A stretch of 64,000 nt of DNA from Plasmopara viticola (taxonomy: Eukaryota > Oomycota > Peronosporomycetes > Peronosporales > Peronosporaceae). A program made the translations under genes and the position numbers. The DNA lies in NCBI GenBank assembly GCA_001695595.3, contig MBPM02000002.1, positions 2,145,608 to 2,209,607 of the forward strand, read 5' to 3'. Below are positions 58,678 to 64,000 of this stretch, piece by piece; the first letter of the stretch is position 1, and every line of letters begins with the position of its first letter. The notes under the pieces are model-generated. The model was not told the origin of the DNA, made no database searches, and worked only from the letters and a program-made list of their open reading frames with translations.

Positions 58678-61600
58678 GTGCTACAATATATCTAAATTGA
58701 CGAAAATGATTCACACGAATGTTTCTTAAGGAATTTCTACGATTTTAGAGTTGCCTCAACTAAGGATCCTTTTATAGGCTCTGTTGTGGCTCCTATGCTC
58801 CTGTGCACGTCTAAAATGATAGATAGAACATCAAATGGTGCCGAAAAGTATATCAGTGCTTCAAAAGACTGAATATTCACTGAGTTGCTTTTCTATTGAG
58901 TCTGAAGAATTTAGAGTAGAAACCGGTACACAATGGATGTTATACGCTTAATTACACACATATACTTTTGTATTTTTACTTGCGCAAAAACACTCCAAAC
59001 CTGTGTGTAGTATAGATGCGGACCATTGCCTCGCACTGCTTGGAATTAAGCATTTCAAAATTTGCACCTCACACTGCCCAACTTTGCAAACTCGCCAAGC
59101 TTGCAATGCGTTCATACAATTTTGTTCGTGCTCGGAACAGCAGACTCCATATATAATGCACAGCAAATAATAATACAGCCTATATTGTACTACACATTCT
59201 TTGAAGCGCTTAAATGCGATGCTAAGCGTGTGCGTAAAGGGGTTAGTTTTGCAATTTGCTTTTTCCTAAGAAAAGAATTTAAAATGTTTAGAAAGGGGTG
59301 TATTAAGGGGATGGCTGGTTAGCGAAAAGGAGGGGGGCTGTTTAGCGGCTCCCTAGTAAAAGGCTTTAATATATAATCGTTTTCCGTCACAAGAGGAGCG
59401 GTACATTAATATCTGATTAAAAATCTACACACTGCTTCTAAGAATGCAAACGGTATCGTGATCGTCAAAAATAGCGCTGAATATAAAAAGATGCAGAATG
59501 GCTGACGATCAAATTATTGTTGTTGACGCCAATTTTAAATTTCCCCTAATTCCAGTGCGTACTAATTACTTCTGCTTAAGTGATGTGAAAATCAAATTCG
59601 TTTGCGTGATTGTTTACTATTCTAAAGCTAACATTCTATTGAGTGAGAAGATCTTCTTCACTTTACACGATAGTAGATTTAAGCTGCAACTGACGCACAA
59701 GGAAGACGCAACACGGTAATGGTGTCGCATCTACGTTCCATGCGCTTGACGCACGAAATCGAGAATGGGAAACTCGAAAGGCATTACATTAATGTCTGAT
59801 GTTGTCGATGAGACCGTTCGATAAAGCGCGATACACTCGTCGTACCTCCGCCTTCCAACGCGCTCTAAATGGGAATGCAGCAAACCTCAGCAGTCAAGAG
59901 ACGCCGATAGATGAAGTTCTAGCTTTACCTATACGCCTTCTTTATATAGTGCCGTAGCGAAGTATACGCGCTTTAGCGTGGTCTCGAGTTCGGCCCTGGC
60001 ATTTATGTCCCAGGGCTTGGCGTCACCACTCACTGCCCTTGAGCTACGACATTAACAATTGCAGTCGTATTCTTCTGCAAGAAGGAGCTGATCAGATGCC
60101 CCAGTATAAGCAGAGGATAGAAATGACACATCACTGTGTCCTAGCTCATGACAAAGTTGATTCTTAGCCACCTTTTGCAGTTTTTTAGCGCATACTTGTA
60201 CACTCGACATGTCTTCGGCTTTTAGATATTGCCTTGCCCTGCCGTAACAATTTTTAATCAATCAGCATTCTGCCCAAGCTTATCTTTCTAGGCAGTCTGC
60301 TTCTCATCCTCACTGTCATCACTATCATAATCGGCCCCGTATTAATTTAAAGTGCTATCGTCGCGAGCTTTCTCTTCATGTTACATGTCATAGCCACTTT
60401 CACTGTTGCGTAATTAACTACTTTTCCTGTCGTCGACTAACTTAACAGATGTACTACTATCCGAAACTTTACTACCGTCAACACCGCAATTCCAATAAAT
60501 TGGCTCGATTCGCTGACGCAGCTAAAATTTAAGAAGGGGTGACGTAACCGTCGTCGCAGGCACTTTTGCCGGTAACGGCTTTTAATTGAAATATTTCCAA
60601 AATGCATATGCGTTAGTAATACCCATTGGCATAGACGATTATACAGTTTTCGGCCAGAAGACAGTTTCAAATGTCCCATAATCATTGAGAAGCAAGAGCT
60701 CCTATTGGCTTAAAGAAGTTTAGGATGTGTAAAAAGCCAATTTGGAATAAAGAAGAATGATAGCTTATAGGATGGAACCAGTAGATGGCCGAAAGCCACC
60801 AGTTAGGCTGTAGCAAGAAAATTTAAGTAGTAAGAGCTCTTCAAACAACATCACTTCTCAATTTGCTTTAAGCAACGAACACTCCTCCTCTTCTACAACT
60901 TCACCTCGCCCGCGCCCCAGTCTCGTCAATGAGCGACCTTAATCAGCTTCCTCCGCGACTATGTATCAGAAGGAGGACGTCCAAAATTCTTTATTTGAAT
61001 ATGGAGAATGTAAATATGGTATTCGAAAATGGTTCTAAATGTTGTGTCTTGACTAGAGTCACGAGACAAGCGGCAAAATATCATAGCAATGATCATATCC
61101 AGCACATCCATGCCTGCTCGATTTGCTGAAAACGTTATAGCACTTTCTTCTTCCAGAATTAGCTCAATCGAAAATTCAACCAGCAATGTTTCTCAAGAAC
61201 TTTAAGTCTTCGCAACATCAAATGTTGACCATTTTTGTGTCGTCTTGTTTTGCTAGCTTCGCAAGGTTCGCAATTTGGCATGAAACGAATCGCGCAAGCG
61301 CGTGAGATGTACTCTGCTTATCAAAACGTACGTTTCCACATTCACACAGAATCCATTTAAGTACAAAGAACAAAGCACCGCGTCAAGCTTGTCTTCTAAT
61401 CGCTCCAGTTTTTCTTCGCACTTCAAAAAAATGTTTCGCTGGTGCTTCCAACTCTAACTTTAGATCTCTTTTACGCAAAGCTGTAAGCTTACTCTGCCAA
61501 TCGGTAGAGATGATGGTGTAGCGTCGATTTAAATCGATGAAATTGTCTAGCCGTTTTCCTTAGCACGAGAAAGTAGTTCATTTTTTGTGAGGTTCACGAC

Positions 61601-63027
61601 AAGGCTCGTAAAATTGTCAGACAAGTCAGCTATCATCTCTTAATCCTAAAAAATCTGCACCCTGGTCAAGGTTTTTTGCGCTTGCCATTTGTATGAGATT
61701 GAGTCTCATAAATGCGCTCCTTCCACGACTCGTTCAAGCCTTTGACAGCATTTTCGATATAGCCAGGAGCTTCAAATTTGAGAGTAGAACCCTTTGTAGG
61801 GGCCTGAAGGACTGCCGATGGTAGTAGGAAGTTCATATTTATCAGGGAGTCTGAAATTATGTGTAGTTGGCTTTGCAGGGCTCCTCTAAGTCGCGTCAGC
61901 ACCTCCATCTTGGGGTAAAGATGTTTCCTACTTTTTCTATGGGATCCTCGTCGTAATGTAGAGAAATCAATGAAAACGTTGATATCGCCATGGTAATTAT
62001 GCTTCACTCCTGACTTAATGATGTATTTGAGGGAGCCGTCAACCCTCGATTTTCGTTAACCCCCCCCTTGATTTTACGTGACCCCCTGCTCATCTTCTCG
62101 GAAATTGATTGGCTGTTGAGACAAGAAGCGCGGATCGGATTTAGGTCAAAGAGAAACCTGAAGACGGAGGAGGAGCTGAAGCCAAGGTCGTGTTGCAAAT
62201 TCGACGCAGAGGGACGAATCTGTGGCGGTGGTGCAGACTGCAGAGGATGCACAGCGAACCTACTGACAGTCGGGCACTAAGAAGTTTTCGTGGACAGCCT
62301 CGGCTAGGCGAGGAGTTATTATTAACAAGTCAGTTCGCGTACCAGATCACGATACTTTATTAAGCATGTCTTCAAGAGATACAAAGTTAATGTCGAGTTC
62401 TTTGAATGACAACACGCGAACATCAGCGGGAAGCTCGTCGTCTATACGTAACCAACCAAATTTTGGTACGCACTGGCTGGTCATGTACGTATATGAATTA
62501 GAGTCTAGTTGGCAAAAATATGAATTCACTTGAGAGTTTTGAGAAAAAGTGGGGTATGTACTGATTAAGAGAACGAACGTAGCAATAGGAGAGTGCTGAG
62601 CTTTGCTGCAGTACTTCAGAGGCAGCAACTTTGACAAGCTATGTGGAGAGGTGCATTTGCAGGACGGCATGCTGTCTGTACGCTATTTACAAGCACTATC
62701 CCGCCTTCAGCTGCCCTACTCAGCTCGCTATCCAGTACCAATTACAATCGGTGGATGGTTCAAACGGTGCTCGTATTCGCACTAGCACGATCAATGCACG
62801 GACCATTCGTATTGTCGCAGAGCTGCGTCGAGTGTTTCACACAAGCTAGTCTCCGGAGGCGATGCATTACTAAAGTTTCATTAGCTCTTACAATTTCCGA
62901 AACACAAGTGCTCTTCGCGATTTATGCGAATTTAACCAAGACTGCATATTAAATGTTTTAGGGAAATGATCTTACAAATGTCCCTGATTGCTGCAGCTAA
63001 TCAACATTCAAAAATTTCTAGCCTTAT
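58678..63027. other. Gene-free region with faint coding debris
   Basis: Short frames only. A minus-strand stretch near 60290-60345 spells an acidic Asp/Ser/Glu run (DYDSDDSEDEK) broken by stops, probably a decayed gene. The frames at 61666-62007 and 62347-62670 (minus) are unassigned. A C/G run lies at 62060-62067. Confidence 0.4.
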
Positions 63028-63041
63028 ATATGGTAATTTTG

Positions 63042-63362
63042 CTTCGGAAAAGGTTGGGGTGACGCCCTCCTTCCAAGCGCGCGGGATAAATGCTCGTTTG
63101 GGCAGGTGCTCTCGGGCATCTGCAATTCTCTAACGAGTCTCACCCTCGACGCGACGGTCTCCAGCACCAGGGCGCCACCTGGGCTCTTACCAAGTCAGAG
63201 CTAAGCGAAATAATGGAAGGCCCTCACGACCTCGGTGCTGGCTGCACTGCCCGCCGAACGAGACCCGACGTATGCGGGCACCACTCTATGCCGTGGACTA
63301 GCCAGACTGAGCCTAGCACGTGCATAACTTGGCAACGCGATAACGTAATACAATACAATACA
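63042..63362 (+). mobile_element. SINE-like retroposon, copy 4
   Basis: 321 bp, plus orientation, ending in three ATACA/ACAAT units. A perfect 14-bp direct repeat ATATGGTAATTTTG flanks it at 63028-63041 and 63363-63376. Its sequence follows copies 1-3 closely over the whole length, with a small deletion near 63095 relative to the others. Confidence 0.92.
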
Positions 63363-63521
63363 ATATGGTAATTTTGAATTTTGAAGGGGTGCTAGAAAAA
63401 GTACGGTAAACCAAAGATTCACGGCCCCCATATTTTTTTGCCCTTCTATTTGATTTATATTTTGTATGCCTAACTGCTCCAACAGTACCATCTTCTCATA
63501 TCAGTCTTGTCAGATTTGGAG

Positions 63522-64000
63522 ATGATTGATGATGAGAAGCAGGCCGCGAAGATTCCACTCAACGAGCGGTTAACCGCTGCGGTTTTTGAGGCTTTGAAAG
63601 ACACCAGCACGGGCGCCAACGTTAGTAGGCGCGAGCTGAAACTTAACGAGCAGAATTAACGTAATGAGACTGACCCAGCCCAGCTTGCTATTAAAATTCG
63701 TGGTTCTGTATACTCAGCCTACATTGAAGCTTGCAGCTTTGCAGATCTCGAAATGGCTGTTAAAGCTGCTGTCAATGAGGTTGGGCAGTACCAGAGTAAT
63801 GTACGAGGTACTGCAACAGACCCCAAAGTGCCTATAGACGTGATAAATGCGATTTAAGCACCGTATATTGGGAACGCGGACAAACAATTCGAAAAGTACC
63901 TCGCAACTTGCTTCTCTGCATATTTTTCTTGTCGAACGGATTTCATTGCTCCGTGTACAACCATAACGCAGAACTCAGGGTTTGGTAAAAGCCGTCTTTT
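63522..64000 (+). pseudogene. Broken gene with P-loop-like motif, running off the window
   Basis: One frame from ATG 63522 (MIDDEKQAAKIPLNERLTAA) is interrupted by TAA at 63657-63659 and 63855-63857 but reads sensibly on both sides: GSVYSAYIEACSFADLEMAV, then KQFEKYLATCFSAYF and NSGFGKSR at 63977-64000. The SGFGKSR text recalls the nucleotide-binding loop of a large family of oomycete P-loop NTPase-like proteins, some of which are attached to Crinkler effectors; this is recall, not a match. No signal peptide or Crinkler N-terminus is present before 63522. Confidence 0.5.

Noticed and set aside
59960..60050. A tRNA-like or structured RNA around GTCTCGAGTTCGGCCCTGGC
   Set aside because: A TTCG-containing B-box-like text and a CCCTGG/CCAGGG hairpin occur, but no acceptor stem, anticodon arm or A box can be drawn.
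1..64000. CRISPR arrays, bacterial operons, prophage or rRNA operons
   Set aside because: No regular repeat-spacer array and no prokaryotic gene organisation; multi-intron genes show nuclear eukaryotic DNA.

Overview
The window looks like nuclear DNA of an oomycete, most likely a Phytophthora or downy-mildew type genome. The grounds are eukaryotic genes with many short introns (about 50-90 nt, usually GTRNGT donors and YAG acceptors), very compact gene islands separated by long AT-rich stretches full of decayed retroelements, and a protein set (SulP transporter with a cyclic-nucleotide-binding tail, legumain, Rag GTPase, APC/C activator, DDX47) that fits a stramenopile. The species is inference; no search was run. 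Exon models were built by hand from splice signals, reading phase and family resemblance. Each joined model has a length divisible by three with no internal stop.

Island 1 (1-7422): the 3' end of a SulP-type transporter, a two-exon PDZ/coiled-coil protein, a four-exon ankyrin protein, a legumain-like protease and a nine-exon RagC/D GTPase. Gap 1 (7423-18641): decayed Ty3/gypsy pol, a tandem duplication, two copies of a SINE-like retroposon, a broken copy of an unidentified gene, and a broken duplicate of the last two exons of the phosphotransferase gene that stands intact just downstream.

Island 2 (18642-25237): CDP-alcohol phosphotransferase (CEPT-type) head-to-head with a Ulp1-type (C48) protease, then a six-exon Cdh1/Fizzy-related APC/C activator facing the DEAD-box helicase DDX47/Rrp3. 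Gap 2 (25238-41699): gypsy and LINE reverse-transcriptase relics, an inverted-repeat element and short tandem repeats. Island 3 (41700-51613): four genes I cannot assign to a pathway, namely a three-exon protein of unknown function, an intact hAT-derived BED/AT-hook protein, a 930-residue protein and a multipass membrane/coiled-coil protein. Gap 3 (51614-64000) holds two more SINE copies with clear target-site duplications and, at the right edge, a broken gene of a P-loop type.

The cell-biology genes do not form one pathway: RagC (TORC1 nutrient signalling), Cdh1 (mitotic exit), DDX47 (pre-rRNA processing), CEPT (phospholipid synthesis) and the Ulp1 protease (SUMO or related) are housekeeping functions packed together. 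The most notable unlisted structure is the SINE family: four copies of about 320 bp, ending in a pentamer-like tail, each flanked by its own 10-14 bp direct repeat, one of them inserted in the intron of the phosphotransferase pseudogene.
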